A DNA stretch of 64,000 nucleotides from NCBI GenBank assembly GCA_934572535.1, contig CAKTLJ010000011.1:1-64000 (forward strand), read 5' to 3'. A model generated the notes under the pieces. It was not told the DNA's origin, did no database searches, and saw only the letters and a program-made list of their open reading frames with translations. This DNA comes from an uncultured Eubacteriales bacterium (GTDB lineage: Bacteria > Bacillota > Clostridia > Oscillospirales > Oscillospiraceae). Shown here piece after piece: positions 20,290 to 28,599 of the stretch. Made by a program: the position numbers and the translations under genes. Position 1 is the stretch's first letter, and the number at the start of each line of letters is the position of its first letter.

Positions 20290-21480
20290 TCACAGACGCA
20301 CGGGAGGCTGGGTGTACTCGTTCTTTCCGGGGCTTTGCCCAAAGGCTGCCCTGCACAGGTCGTACATCCTGGTGCAGCGGGCCTCCAACGCGAAGACCCG
20401 GCGGGCTTCCGGCGCGAGCCGGGCGGCGTGCGCGGGCTTGACGAGCACCGGCAGGCGGGCAGTGGTCTTCATCTGCTTGAGCAGGCCCTGTCCGCGCGGG
20501 GAGAAGCCCAGCACCCGCAGGTAGGGCGGTGCGGCCGGGCGGTCGGCCTCCGTCAGGCCGAGGAAGGCCCAGAGGACCAGGCGGCGGATGCGGGCGTGGG
20601 TGTAGCGCTTGCTCTTGGTGAGGCGGTAGACCGACTCCAGGTCGTCCGCCGCCTGGACCGCCTGGAAGAGCTTGCGCCCCAGTCCCTCGCCGCTGTCCGG
20701 GAGAAGGTCGAAGGCGGCCTCCTCCATGGCCCGCAGCCTTGCCAGGACCCCCTTCGTGCAGAAGGCCAGGGCGGCGGGATCGGCCCGCAGGGCCAGCGCG
20801 TCCTCCGGGGCCAGATAGGGGGACAGGGACGCGCCGTCCCCGTGCAGGAGCTGTTCGCGCAGGTAGGAGGCCGACACGTGTTCGCCGTCCGCCGCCTGCC
20901 GGTCGTCGTGGGCCGCGCCCAGGCGCGGGATGGTGTAGGGTGTCATGGGGCGCTCCAGCTGCCGCATGGCCCGCAGATACTCCACGCCCAGGTTGTTGTT
21001 GGGGTGGCGCAGGCAGGCGGCCGCCTCCCCCAGAAGATCCTCCGCAGCCTTTTGCCGCGCGGCAGGGAAGGAGAGGCCCTTGCCCAGATGCTCCCGCAGG
21101 GCCTCCTGCCAGGCGGGGGACTCCAAGACCTCTGCGGCGGCCTGCAACGGCGCCAGCTGCCCGCCCTCGCTGCCGAAGCAGAGGGTGTCCACCACGCCGG
21201 TGGCGTCCAGCAGGGAGACGCCGCCCCGGGCGAAGGGCTCCGCCGAGGCGGCCGCCCAGAGGGTGGGCAGGTCCAGCACCAGGTCCGCGCCGCCGCGCAG
21301 GGCCATGCGGGTCCGGCTCCACTTGTCCGCGATCGCCGCGTCACCCCGCTGGACCCAGTTGCCGCTCATGGCGCAGACGATGGCGCAGTCGTCCCCAAAG
21401 GTCTTCCGCAGCGCCTCCAGCTGGTATCGGTGCCCGCTGTGGAAGGGATTGTATTCCGAAATGATCCCAATTGTACGCAT
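20290..21480 (-). CDS. tmcAL: tRNA(Met) cytidine acetate ligase
   Basis: This 396-residue nucleotidyltransferase-fold protein, in Bacillus, activates acetate with ATP and acetylates C34 of elongator tRNA-Met. The N terminus RTIGIISEYNPFHSGHRYQL has the HxGH nucleotidyltransferase motif, and CAMSGNWVQRGDAAI is typical of the family. I placed the start at ATG 21480, nine bases after GGAGG, rather than the in-frame TTG six bases upstream, which is too close to the Shine-Dalgarno. It converges with fhs and diverges from ackA, which makes acetyl phosphate from acetate or the reverse; the link through acetate is suggestive only. Confidence 0.88.
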   Translation of the reverse strand: MRTIGIISEYNPFHSGHRYQLEALRKTFGDDCAIVCAMSGNWVQRGDAAIADKWSRTRMALRGGADLVLDLPTLWAAASAEPFARGGVSLLDATGVVDTLCFGSEGGQLAPLQAAAEVLESPAWQEALREHLGKGLSFPAARQKAAEDLLGEAAACLRHPNNNLGVEYLRAMRQLERPMTPYTIPRLGAAHDDRQAADGEHVSASYLREQLLHGDGASLSPYLAPEDALALRADPAALAFCTKGVLARLRAMEEAAFDLLPDSGEGLGRKLFQAVQAADDLESVYRLTKSKRYTHARIRRLVLWAFLGLTEADRPAAPPYLRVLGFSPRGQGLLKQMKTTARLPVLVKPAHAARLAPEARRVFALEARCTRMYDLCRAAFGQSPGKNEYTQPPVRL

Positions 21481-21528
21481 ACACAAAGCCCTCCGTCAGA
21501 AAAAATTTGAAATTTGGGGAAAAAACAG

Positions 21529-21578
21529 TTGTCCTTTTGCTGAGAATGGGATAGTATATAGAGGTATATGAGTATAAT
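21529..21578 (+). promoter_or_regulatory. Promoter region of ackA
   Basis: Two candidate -10 boxes are seen: TATATA at 21555-21560 with a TTGTCC -35 at 21529 (20-base spacing, long), and a perfect TATAAT at 21573-21578 with no good -35. I cannot decide between them. Confidence 0.45.
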
Positions 21579-21640
21579 ACCCCGCGTGGGTCATACAAGC
21601 AAGCATAACATGAAACGACTGTAAGGAGAGTAAGAATACC

Positions 21641-22855
21641 ATGAAAATTCTGGTTATTAACGCAGGCAGTTCTTCCCTGAAGTATCAGCTGCTGGATCCC
21701 GATAGCAAGGAAGTCCTGGCAAAGGGCCTGTGCGAGCGCATCGGCATCGACGGCCACCTGAAGCACACCCCCATCGGCAAGGACGTCTTCGACGCTGACG
21801 TGGACCTGCCCGATCACGAGGTCGCCATCCAGGAAGTGCTGAATATCCTGCAACACAACCATTACGGCGTCATCGAGAGCATGGACGAGATCGACGCAGT
21901 CGGCCACCGCGTGGTCCACGGCGGCGAGGAGTTCACCCACTCCGTCATCATCGACCGCAAGGTCCTCAAGGGCATCAAGGAGTGCATCCCCCTGGCCCCC
22001 CTGCACAACCCCGCCAACCTGGTCGGCATCGAGGCCTGCCAGGACGTCATGCCCGACAAGCCCATGGTCGCCGTCTTCGACACCGCCTTCCACCAGACCA
22101 TGCCCCCCAAGGCATTCATCTACGCCGTTCCCTACCGTTGGTACACCGAGAACAAGGTGCGCCGTTACGGCTTCCACGGCACCTCTCACCAGTACGTCTC
22201 CCAGCGCGCCGCTGAGATGCTGGGCCGTCCCATTGAGGAGCTGCGCATCGTGACCTGCCACCTGGGCAACGGCGCTTCCACCTGCTCCGTCAAGTTCGGC
22301 CAGTCCGTGGACACCTCCATGGGCTTCACCCCCCAGGACGGCCTGCCCATGGGCACCCGTTCCGGCGCCATCGACGCAGCCATCACCGAGTACATCGCAG
22401 ACCAGCGTGGCTACTCCGGCAAGCGCGTGGAGAACGTCCTGAACAAGGAGTCCGGCGTTCTGGGCATCTCCGGCGTCTCCTCCGACTTCCGTGACCTGGA
22501 AGCCGCTGCCGCTGAGGGCAACGAGCGCGCCCAGCTGGCCATCGACAACTTCTGCTACAAGGTCACCAAGAGGATCGGCTCCTCCGCAGCCGCTATGGGC
22601 GGCGTGGACGCCGTCGTCTTCACCGCTGGCGTCGGCGAGAACGCGCCCTCCCTGCGCGCGAAGATCATGGAGGGCCTGGAGTTCCTGGGCCTGGAGATGG
22701 ACGCCAAGAAGAACGATGTGCGCGGCAAGGAGCGCATCATCTCCACCGACAACTCTGCGCACGCCATCCTGCTGGTGCCCACCAACGAAGAGCTGATGAT
22801 CGCTCTGGACACCGCAAAGCTGGTCAGAGAAGCAGAGCTGAACGGCGCGATCTGA
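21641..22855 (+). CDS. ackA: Acetate kinase
   Basis: This 404-residue enzyme interconverts acetyl phosphate and acetate with ADP/ATP, an energy-yielding end step of fermentation. The N terminus MKILVINAGSSSLKYQLLD is the family signature, with VGHRVVHGGEEFTHS near residue 88, RRYGFHGTSHQYVS near residue 171, and HLGNGASTC. VFTAGVGENAPSLR near the C terminus is also typical. No phosphotransacetylase gene is adjacent. The gene is monocistronic, with AAGGAGAG before the ATG and a strong terminator after it. Codons are skewed to a narrow set, as expected for an abundant protein. Confidence 0.97.
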   Translation: MKILVINAGSSSLKYQLLDPDSKEVLAKGLCERIGIDGHLKHTPIGKDVFDADVDLPDHEVAIQEVLNILQHNHYGVIESMDEIDAVGHRVVHGGEEFTHSVIIDRKVLKGIKECIPLAPLHNPANLVGIEACQDVMPDKPMVAVFDTAFHQTMPPKAFIYAVPYRWYTENKVRRYGFHGTSHQYVSQRAAEMLGRPIEELRIVTCHLGNGASTCSVKFGQSVDTSMGFTPQDGLPMGTRSGAIDAAITEYIADQRGYSGKRVENVLNKESGVLGISGVSSDFRDLEAAAAEGNERAQLAIDNFCYKVTKRIGSSAAAMGGVDAVVFTAGVGENAPSLRAKIMEGLEFLGLEMDAKKNDVRGKERIISTDNSAHAILLVPTNEELMIALDTAKLVREAELNGAI

Positions 22856-22871
22856 TCCCACCCGCGACTCG

Positions 22872-22906
22872 AATGCCGGGACCCAAACGGGTCCCGGCAT
22901 TTTTGT
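22872..22906 (+). terminator. Terminator of ackA
   Basis: A perfect 13-bp stem AATGCCGGGACCC/GGGTCCCGGCATT with a four-base loop is followed by TTT. Confidence 0.92.
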
Positions 22907-22936
22907 AGAACGACCCAAGAGAAAGGACGGGATGAC

Positions 22937-23602
22937 ATGTTTCAGGGATTTTCGGAGCAAACCAACGAGTTTCTTTGGGGCATTCGCTTCAACAATGAAA
23001 GGCCTTGGTTCGAGGCCCACAAGCAGGACTACCTGGACCACGTCCAGACGCCCCTGCGGGAGCTGGGGGCCGAGGTCTACGAGCGCTTTACGGCGGCCCA
23101 TCCGGACCTGCCCATCGTGCTGAAGATCAGCCGGATCTACCGGGACGCCCGGCGGCTCCACGGGCGCGGCCCGTACAAAAGCCACCTCTGGTTCACCCTG
23201 CGCATGGCAGGGGAGGACTGGGCGCAGATGCCCGCCTTCTGGTTCGGCATCCATCCGTCGGGGTACAACCACGGCATGGGGATCTTTGACGCGAAGCCGG
23301 CCTACATGGCGCGGTTTCGCGGGGAGATCGACCGCGACCCGGCGCCGATGCGGAAGCTGGCCAAGGCCTTCGCCGCCCAGGAACGGTTCGTGCTGAACGA
23401 GGAGGAGTACAAGCGCCCGAAGGGCGACCCGCCCGCGCCCCTGGACCAGTGGTATAACCGCAAGGGCATTGATCTGGGCTGCTTTCGCCAGATCGACGGC
23501 CTGCTGTACAGCCGGGCGCTGGTGGAGGACGTCCTGGCCGGGTATGAGCTGCTCATGCCCTACTATCACTATTTCGCGGCCCTGGGACGACGGGCCGACT
23601 GA
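22937..23602 (+). CDS. DUF2461 domain protein
   Basis: This 221-residue protein belongs to the DUF2461 (TIGR02453) family of unknown function. Recognisable blocks are NNERPWFEAHKQDYLDHV near the start, ISRIYRDARRLHGRGPYK, and a central WFGIHPSGYNHGMGIFD. The family is widespread as a single soluble domain and has no established activity. It sits between the ackA terminator and a convergent CapA gene. No promoter is obvious in the short gap, so some transcription may come from ackA read-through. RBS GAAAGGACGGG precedes ATG 22937. Confidence 0.85.
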   Translation: MFQGFSEQTNEFLWGIRFNNERPWFEAHKQDYLDHVQTPLRELGAEVYERFTAAHPDLPIVLKISRIYRDARRLHGRGPYKSHLWFTLRMAGEDWAQMPAFWFGIHPSGYNHGMGIFDAKPAYMARFRGEIDRDPAPMRKLAKAFAAQERFVLNEEEYKRPKGDPPAPLDQWYNRKGIDLGCFRQIDGLLYSRALVEDVLAGYELLMPYYHYFAALGRRAD

Positions 23603-23613
23603 GACGATAAGAC

Positions 23614-23651
23614 GCCACAAGGTCCGCTGCGTATGCAGCGGACCTTGTGGC
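23614..23651. terminator. Hairpin between convergent DUF2461 and capA genes
   Basis: A perfect 17-bp stem with a four-base loop lies exactly between the two stop codons. T runs are poor on both sides, so it may also work as an mRNA 3' end stabiliser. Confidence 0.65.
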
Positions 23652-24935
23652 TTATGCGGCGGCGGAGGTCGTCTGGTTGGCGATGTCGTAGGTCTCGCCC
23701 AGGATGGCGTGGCAGCCCTCCAAGGCATAGGCGAGCTTTTGATACACGGCGGCAGAGATGAGGGAGGTGTCTCCGGCCTCGTAGTCGGTCATGCCCTTGT
23801 GTACGTCCAGGATGACATACTGATCGGCCGCGCCCGCGCCCCGGTTCAGCACCAGAAGGGGGACATAGGCGGCGTTGGTGACGGTGGTCTCGCCGGTGGC
23901 GAAGTCCTTGGTGAGCTCCAGGTTCAGGATGGCGGTGGTGTCCGTGTAGTTCACCTTCACCGTGGAGGGGCTCTGGTTGGAGACGAAATTTCCCAGGGAA
24001 TAGCAGACGAAGCCGGTCTTCTGGCTGCCGTCGGCCAGGGTGACGGTCCGCTCCATCATGGGCTGCGGCACGTGGGAGTGGCTGCCCAGGATGAGGTCTG
24101 CGCCGTTCTGGAGGAGGAAGTCGGCCACCTGGTCCTGGTAGGCGTTCTGCGTGGTCTGGTACTCGATGCCCCAGTGGATCATCACCGCGATCAGGTCCAC
24201 GTCCAGGCTCTGCGCGTAGGCGAGCTCGCTGGTCAGCTTGGCCTCGTCCAGCTGGGAACACCCGGCGTTGTAGTCGATGTTGAAGCGGTTGATGCAGAAA
24301 TCGTTCGCTTCGTTCACGGGGATGCCGTTCGTGCCGTAGGTGTAGCCGAGGAAGGCGACCTGGATGCCGTTGATGTCCGCCACCACGACGCCCTTGTTCT
24401 CGTCGAACTCCTCCTGGCTTCGGTAGGTGCCCACGTGCTTTAAGTTGGCGGCGTCCAGGGTGTCCAGGGTGCGGACCACGCCGTTGAAGCCCTTGTCCAT
24501 GCTGTGGTTGTTGGCGGTGGTCACCAGGTCAAAGCCGATCTGCTGGATGTTGTAGGCCAGGGCGTCCGGGGCGCAGAACTGGGGGTAGCCGGAGTAGGGC
24601 GGCCCGTTCAGGGTGGTCTCGAAGTTGGCCACGGCGTAGTCGGCCTGCTCGATCCAGGGCTGGACGTACTGGAAGCAGTTCAGGTAGCTGTAGGTGTCCG
24701 TGGCGGCGTCGTAGGCGTCGTTGGTCTGGGGGGTGTGGCTCATCACGTCGCCGCACACGGCCAGGGTGGCAGTGATCGGTTCCGGGATATCCGTGGAGCC
24801 TTGCTGGGTCTCCTGGGTCTGGCCAGCGCCGCCGGTGGGGGCGCTGGTCCCCTCGTCGTGGCGGATGCCGAGGAAGACCAGGAGGGCGCAGAAGACGAGT
24901 AGGATCAGGGTGGTCAGAAGCAGTTTCTTGTTCAT
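23652..24935 (-). CDS. CapA family protein (poly-gamma-glutamate-synthesis-type)
   Basis: This 427-residue protein has an N-terminal membrane anchor or signal segment (KKLLLTTLILLVFCALLVFLG), followed by a low-complexity linker and a CapA-type metallophosphatase-like domain. The motifs AVCGDVMSHTPQ near residue 59, ANFETTLNG, TTANNHSMDKGFNG and GSHSHVPQPM carry the Asp, Asn and His residues that bind metals in this fold. CapA proteins are implicated in capsule or surface polymer export, but no other capsule gene is here, so the substrate is open. It is the last gene of a three-gene minus-strand unit, 13 bases after the flavoprotein gene. Confidence 0.85.
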   Translation of the reverse strand: MNKKLLLTTLILLVFCALLVFLGIRHDEGTSAPTGGAGQTQETQQGSTDIPEPITATLAVCGDVMSHTPQTNDAYDAATDTYSYLNCFQYVQPWIEQADYAVANFETTLNGPPYSGYPQFCAPDALAYNIQQIGFDLVTTANNHSMDKGFNGVVRTLDTLDAANLKHVGTYRSQEEFDENKGVVVADINGIQVAFLGYTYGTNGIPVNEANDFCINRFNIDYNAGCSQLDEAKLTSELAYAQSLDVDLIAVMIHWGIEYQTTQNAYQDQVADFLLQNGADLILGSHSHVPQPMMERTVTLADGSQKTGFVCYSLGNFVSNQSPSTVKVNYTDTTAILNLELTKDFATGETTVTNAAYVPLLVLNRGAGAADQYVILDVHKGMTDYEAGDTSLISAAVYQKLAYALEGCHAILGETYDIANQTTSAAA

Positions 24936-24948
24936 GGCAGCTCCTCGC

Positions 24949-25575
24949 TCAGCGGACGAAGTTGGTGAAGGCCTTCCGGGGCAGTTCGGGCAGGGGGATC
25001 TGCGCCTTCCCGGCCTCCATGGCCTTCATCACATAGGCCATGCTCCGGGCCAGCACCTGGACGGTCTGGACGCCCTCGGGGTCCTGGGCCACCTCGCCGG
25101 GCTTGTTGCCGTAGACCAGGGGCCAGTAGAGAGAGCCGGGGAGGAGCATCTGGGCGTAGTTGATGTAGTGGATCAGCTCGTCGATGGCGTTGACGGCCCC
25201 GGCCCGGCGGGCGACCACCAGGGGTGCGCCGACCTTGAAGCGGAACTGACGGCCGTTGTTCATGTCGATGCAGCCCATCCGGTCCATGAAACAGCGCATC
25301 CCACTGGTGATGGAGGCGAAGTAGACCGGGGAGCCGAAGACCACGCCGTCGGCCTGGATGAGACGCTGGTACATCTCGTTCAGACCGTCGTCGGGGAGGG
25401 TGCAGGTGTGTGTTTTGGCGCAGCGGAAGCAGCCGGAACAGGGGGCAAGCTGGGAGCCGATGTGGAGGACCTCAAAGTCGATGCCCTCCTGGGCGAAGAC
25501 CTCGCCCATGATGTCGAGGGCGGCTCTGGTGTTGCCGTTTGCGCGGGGGCTGCCGTTGATGCCGATGATTTTCAT
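24949..25575 (-). CDS. Iron-sulfur flavoprotein (NADPH-dependent FMN reductase family)
   Basis: This 208-residue flavodoxin-like protein begins MKIIGINGSPRANGNT, the FMN-phosphate loop. A compact cysteine motif PCSGCFRCAKTHTC near residue 45 is expected to bind a 4Fe-4S cluster, as in iron-sulfur flavoproteins of anaerobes. GVVFGSPVYFASITSGMR follows, the second flavin-contact region. Such proteins pass electrons between ferredoxin-type donors and unknown acceptors, or detoxify oxygen and peroxide. Its ATG overlaps the stop of the upstream hexokinase-like gene by four bases, so translation is coupled. Confidence 0.87.
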   Translation of the reverse strand: MKIIGINGSPRANGNTRAALDIMGEVFAQEGIDFEVLHIGSQLAPCSGCFRCAKTHTCTLPDDGLNEMYQRLIQADGVVFGSPVYFASITSGMRCFMDRMGCIDMNNGRQFRFKVGAPLVVARRAGAVNAIDELIHYINYAQMLLPGSLYWPLVYGNKPGEVAQDPEGVQTVQVLARSMAYVMKAMEAGKAQIPLPELPRKAFTNFVR

Positions 25576-26900
25576 GCGGAGTGCTCCTTTTTCGTTTGGT
25601 TTGGAAGGGGTCGGTTGTACAGGGCGGCCGCGGCGGAGCCGACAGCCGGCATGTTGGGGGCGGTGCAGAGGATGATGTGATGGCCCAGGACGTCACAGGT
25701 GAAGTCGTTCAGCAGCGCTTCCAGCCGCGCCTTCAGGGCGGGGCGCTCCAGGGCCGTGCCCCAAGCGCCCAGGCAGGCAGGGGCCTTGGGGTCCTTGCCT
25801 GCGCCGACGAATTGGGCCATGGCGGAGAGCATGGCGCAGACCAGATGGGCGGCCCGGTCCAGAACGGCGTTGGCCACGACGAGGGCCACCTCCCGGTCTT
25901 CCGGTTCCCGGCAGTAGTGGGCGATGGTGCCGCCCGCTGCGGGGTCGTGCAGGAAGGCCAGGACGGAGTCCAGGTCCAGGGTCGAGAGGGAGAGGATATC
26001 GCGGCTGCACCCGAAGGAGAGCAGCTTGCGCTCCGCCGCCTTGATCATGATCAGGCGGAAGGTGTCGCCGAGGTAGTCGGTGGAGGTGGTTTTGAGCAGC
26101 AGGTCCAGGCCGGGGCCGTAGCAGTCGCGGTCCTTGGGCAGGTCGGCCATGCCGAAGGGGACCTGTTCAAAGCTGGAAAAGCCGCAGTCCATGAGCATCA
26201 GGTCGCCGGGGATGCCCAGCCAGCGGAGGACGATGCTGCCGGGGGCGGCAAAGCCGCCGTCGATGTTGGAGCCCCAGGTGATGCCCAGGTAGCGGCTCTG
26301 GCCGGGCTTTGCCACGGCGGCGGCGAGCTGCACGGCGTCTGGTTCGCTGACCAGAACCAGGTTCCGGTCTTGGAAGCCCCGCTCCGCCAACTCCTGGCTG
26401 AGCATGGCCGACAGGGAGGCCTCCTCATACCCGCTGACGGTCATGGTGGCGGGGAAGCGGCGGATGACGCCGTCTCCCTTGCCGTCGTAGTCCATGGGGA
26501 AGGGGACGCAGAGGGCCACGTCCTTGGCGCGGTCGAGCAGCGGCTCCAGCAGCTCCGCGACGGCGTAGACCAGGTCCTGCAAGGGCGCGGGATAGTCCCG
26601 GCCGGGCACGGGGAAGCTGTCCTGGTCGGAAAGGGTGGGCTTTCCGTCCGTGAAGGTGACCAGGCAGACGCGAACGTCCCGGTCGTCAACCTCGGCCACC
26701 GCCACGGGCTGTCCGTCAGGCAGGGCGCCGAAGGGCTTCAGGAAGGTGGGGAGCATGGGGATGGAGGACTTTCCTCCATAGAGCGAGACGCGCATTTGCG
26801 CGAGAAAAAGCTGTGTCATGGTTCGCAGGTCCATGGTGTCGGGAGACACACAGCAGGAGCGGAGCAGATCATCCAGTTGGGTGCGCGCGGTGGGTTTCAT
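25572..26900 (-). CDS. Hexokinase-like protein with altered active-site motifs
   Basis: This 442-residue protein shows the order of motifs of eukaryotic-type hexokinases. It has SIPMLPTFLKPF near residue 45, a DLGGT-like strand reading AVAEVDDRDVRVCLV, SFPVPGRDYPAPLQDLV, a sugar-loop-like LCVPFPMDY, the strand NLVLVSEPDAVQLAAA, GITWGSNIDGGF, DYLGDTFRLIMIKAAERKL and a helix VLDRAAHLVCAML. Several key positions differ from active enzymes. The GGT of the phosphate loop is gone, and the NDT strand that carries the catalytic Asp reads SEPD. It may be an inactive sensor or act on another substrate. ATG 26900 follows AAGGAGG. It leads an operon with the iron-sulfur flavoprotein and CapA genes. Confidence 0.6.
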   Translation of the reverse strand: MKPTARTQLDDLLRSCCVSPDTMDLRTMTQLFLAQMRVSLYGGKSSIPMLPTFLKPFGALPDGQPVAVAEVDDRDVRVCLVTFTDGKPTLSDQDSFPVPGRDYPAPLQDLVYAVAELLEPLLDRAKDVALCVPFPMDYDGKGDGVIRRFPATMTVSGYEEASLSAMLSQELAERGFQDRNLVLVSEPDAVQLAAAVAKPGQSRYLGITWGSNIDGGFAAPGSIVLRWLGIPGDLMLMDCGFSSFEQVPFGMADLPKDRDCYGPGLDLLLKTTSTDYLGDTFRLIMIKAAERKLLSFGCSRDILSLSTLDLDSVLAFLHDPAAGGTIAHYCREPEDREVALVVANAVLDRAAHLVCAMLSAMAQFVGAGKDPKAPACLGAWGTALERPALKARLEALLNDFTCDVLGHHIILCTAPNMPAVGSAAAALYNRPLPNQTKKEHSA

Positions 26901-26932
26901 AAGACGATGCCTCCTTAGAAGATTTCGCCTTT

Positions 26933-26938
26933 ATTATA
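26933..26938 (-). promoter_or_regulatory. Extended -10 promoter of the hexokinase-like operon
   Basis: On the minus strand TGC precedes a perfect TATAAT, with a poor TTTAAC-like -35 upstream. It lies about 30 bases before the start codon. Confidence 0.55.
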
Positions 26939-26986
26939 GCACCTTTTTCCAAAAGTTAAAGGCCCGGAGGGGGAAGAAGTGCGAAA

Positions 26987-27014
26987 AAAGAGACCGGCAT
27001 TTGCCGGCCTCTTT
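26987..27014 (-). terminator. Terminator of the iron alcohol dehydrogenase gene
   Basis: A 14-bp stem with one mismatch (AAAAGAG, CCGGCA / TGCCGG, CTCTTTT) is followed on the minus strand by a T run. Confidence 0.85.
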
Positions 27015-27038
27015 TGTGAAGATCCTTTGTGAGAAGGA

Positions 27039-28193
27039 TTACTTGTACATAGCCTTGTGATACAGAGCTTCGACGTCCTTCACGGTGGTGATTCTGGGGT
27101 TGACGGTGACGTTGCCGGACTTCATAGCGTCGATGGCCATCTGGGGGATCTTATCCTCAGCAACGCCGACGTCTGCCAGGCAAGCGGGGATGCCCAGATC
27201 AGCGTTCAGCTGACGCAGAGCGTCGCACAGCATCTGGGGAACGAAGTCAGCGCCAGCCTTCTTGCCGGTGACACATTCGTAGATCTTAGCATAGCGCTCG
27301 TCGGCAGCCAGTGCGTTGAACTCGAAGATGGTGGGCATCAGGACTGCGTTTGCCACGCCGTGTGCAACATGATAGAATGCGGAAACGGGGTGGGACATAG
27401 CGTGGATGTCGCCCAGACGGTTGTTGGCGAAAGCGATGCCAGCGAAGGTGGAACCCAGCATCATAGCGCAAGCTGCATCCACGTCGTCGCGGCGAGCGAC
27501 GAACTTACGGATGTTGCCGCCGATCAGCTCCATAGCCTTCTCGCCCATAGCCATTGCGAAGGGGTTGGCGGCGGTGTTGATGTAGGACTCCATAGCATGG
27601 ATCAGAGCGTCAACGCCGCAAGCAGCAGCAACGGAAGCGGGAGCGGTCATGATCAGCTCGGGATCCAGAACTGCGTAGGTGGGGGAGATCTCGGGACCCA
27701 GGACGGACAGCTTGTAGTTACGAGCTTCGTCGGTGATAACAGCAGCAACGGTAACTTCGGAGCCGGTGCCTGCGGTGGTGGGAACAGCGATCAGGGTGTC
27801 GATGGGGCCGGGAACCTTGCCGACGCCTTCGTAGTCGCCGATGGTGCCGCCGAACTTAGCGACAACGCCGACAGCCTTAGCAACGTCCATGGGGGAGCCG
27901 CCGCCCAGAGCGATGATAGCGGTGCAGCCAGCAGCCTTGTACTGAGCAGCGCACTCGTCAACGATATCGGTGGTGGGGTTGGGCAGAACGTCCAGGTACT
28001 CAGCGTACTTCAGGTTAGCAGCCTTGATGATCTCGCGGACCTTATCCACGACACCGATGGCCTCCAGGCCACGGTCGGAGATCAGCATAACGTTGTCGGA
28101 ACCAGCAGCCTTCAGGAAGTCAGGCAGCTTCTTCAGGGCGCCCAGACCGAACTGGCAGTTCTGAGGAATGATGAAACCAAAATCTTTAATCAT
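27039..28193 (-). CDS. Iron-containing alcohol dehydrogenase
   Basis: This 384-residue group III alcohol dehydrogenase reduces an aldehyde to its alcohol, or the reverse, with NAD(P)H and Fe2+. NAD is held by ALGGGSPMDVAKAVG near residue 95 and the following VPTTAGTGSEVT. Iron ligands are seen in GVDALIHAMESY (Asp, His), AMSHPVSAF (His) and VAHGVANAV (His). The order fits butanol, 1,3-propanediol or lactaldehyde dehydrogenases; substrate cannot be decided. It is a single-gene unit with its own promoter and terminator. Codons lean to GCA, GCT and GGT, unlike the GCC-rich neighbours, as in other highly expressed genes in this window. Confidence 0.92.
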   Translation of the reverse strand: MIKDFGFIIPQNCQFGLGALKKLPDFLKAAGSDNVMLISDRGLEAIGVVDKVREIIKAANLKYAEYLDVLPNPTTDIVDECAAQYKAAGCTAIIALGGGSPMDVAKAVGVVAKFGGTIGDYEGVGKVPGPIDTLIAVPTTAGTGSEVTVAAVITDEARNYKLSVLGPEISPTYAVLDPELIMTAPASVAAACGVDALIHAMESYINTAANPFAMAMGEKAMELIGGNIRKFVARRDDVDAACAMMLGSTFAGIAFANNRLGDIHAMSHPVSAFYHVAHGVANAVLMPTIFEFNALAADERYAKIYECVTGKKAGADFVPQMLCDALRQLNADLGIPACLADVGVAEDKIPQMAIDAMKSGNVTVNPRITTVKDVEALYHKAMYK

Positions 28194-28287
28194 AGGGATC
28201 GCATCCTTTCCAAAAATTACTCAATCAATTGACTATGCGGTCTATCTCGTTTGACCAAGTTTATGGGCCAAACTGTCCGCGCATTTA

Positions 28288-28316
28288 GTATAACATCCAA
28301 AGGGGTAACTGGCAAG
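28288..28316 (-). promoter_or_regulatory. Promoter of the iron alcohol dehydrogenase gene
   Basis: On the minus strand TTGCCA (28311-28316), 17 bases, TATACT (28288-28293). The leader is about 90 bases. Confidence 0.75.
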
Positions 28317-28474
28317 TTCTTACTACCTGAAAATATATAACAAGAATACAGGTTGGTTTTTGGTCATAATGTCTACTTGACAGGATTTGAAGGGTGGTTT
28401 TCTTTGGGAAAATGGAATAATCCCGGTCAATCTGCATCAAAACGGAAAGAGGAAGGGGGGAGAATCACAAAAAA
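28317..28474. other. Intergenic stretch, nothing recognised
   Basis: This lies between the alcohol dehydrogenase promoter and the hairpins to the right. Short open frames here lack ribosome-binding sites and family resemblance. No repeat or tRNA was seen. Confidence 0.5.
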
Positions 28475-28510
28475 CCTCTCTTCCGGCCCATTTGTGGGCG
28501 GTAGAGAGGC
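28470..28510 (-). terminator. Second minus-strand terminator near the ncRNA
   Basis: A stem of about 15 bp (CCTCTCT..GGCCCA with TGGGC..AGAGAGG, with a mismatch and a bulge) is followed on the minus strand by TTTTTTGTG. It lies about 40 bases beyond the first terminator and may catch read-through or end a second short transcript. Confidence 0.65.
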
Positions 28511-28548
28511 CTCTCACGAAATCTTGTGGTATTTCATTTTTTGGAACG

Positions 28549-28597
28549 AAAAAAATCGAGCCTGTCGAAAAAGACGTGTTTTCTTCGACAGGCGAGA
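28549..28597 (-). terminator. Minus-strand terminator following the ncRNA
   Basis: A perfect 10-bp stem GCCTGTCGAA/TTCGACAGGC is followed on the minus strand by TCGATTTTTTT. It is placed correctly to end a transcript of the structured RNA at 28623-28768. Confidence 0.8.
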
Positions 28598-28599
28598 TC

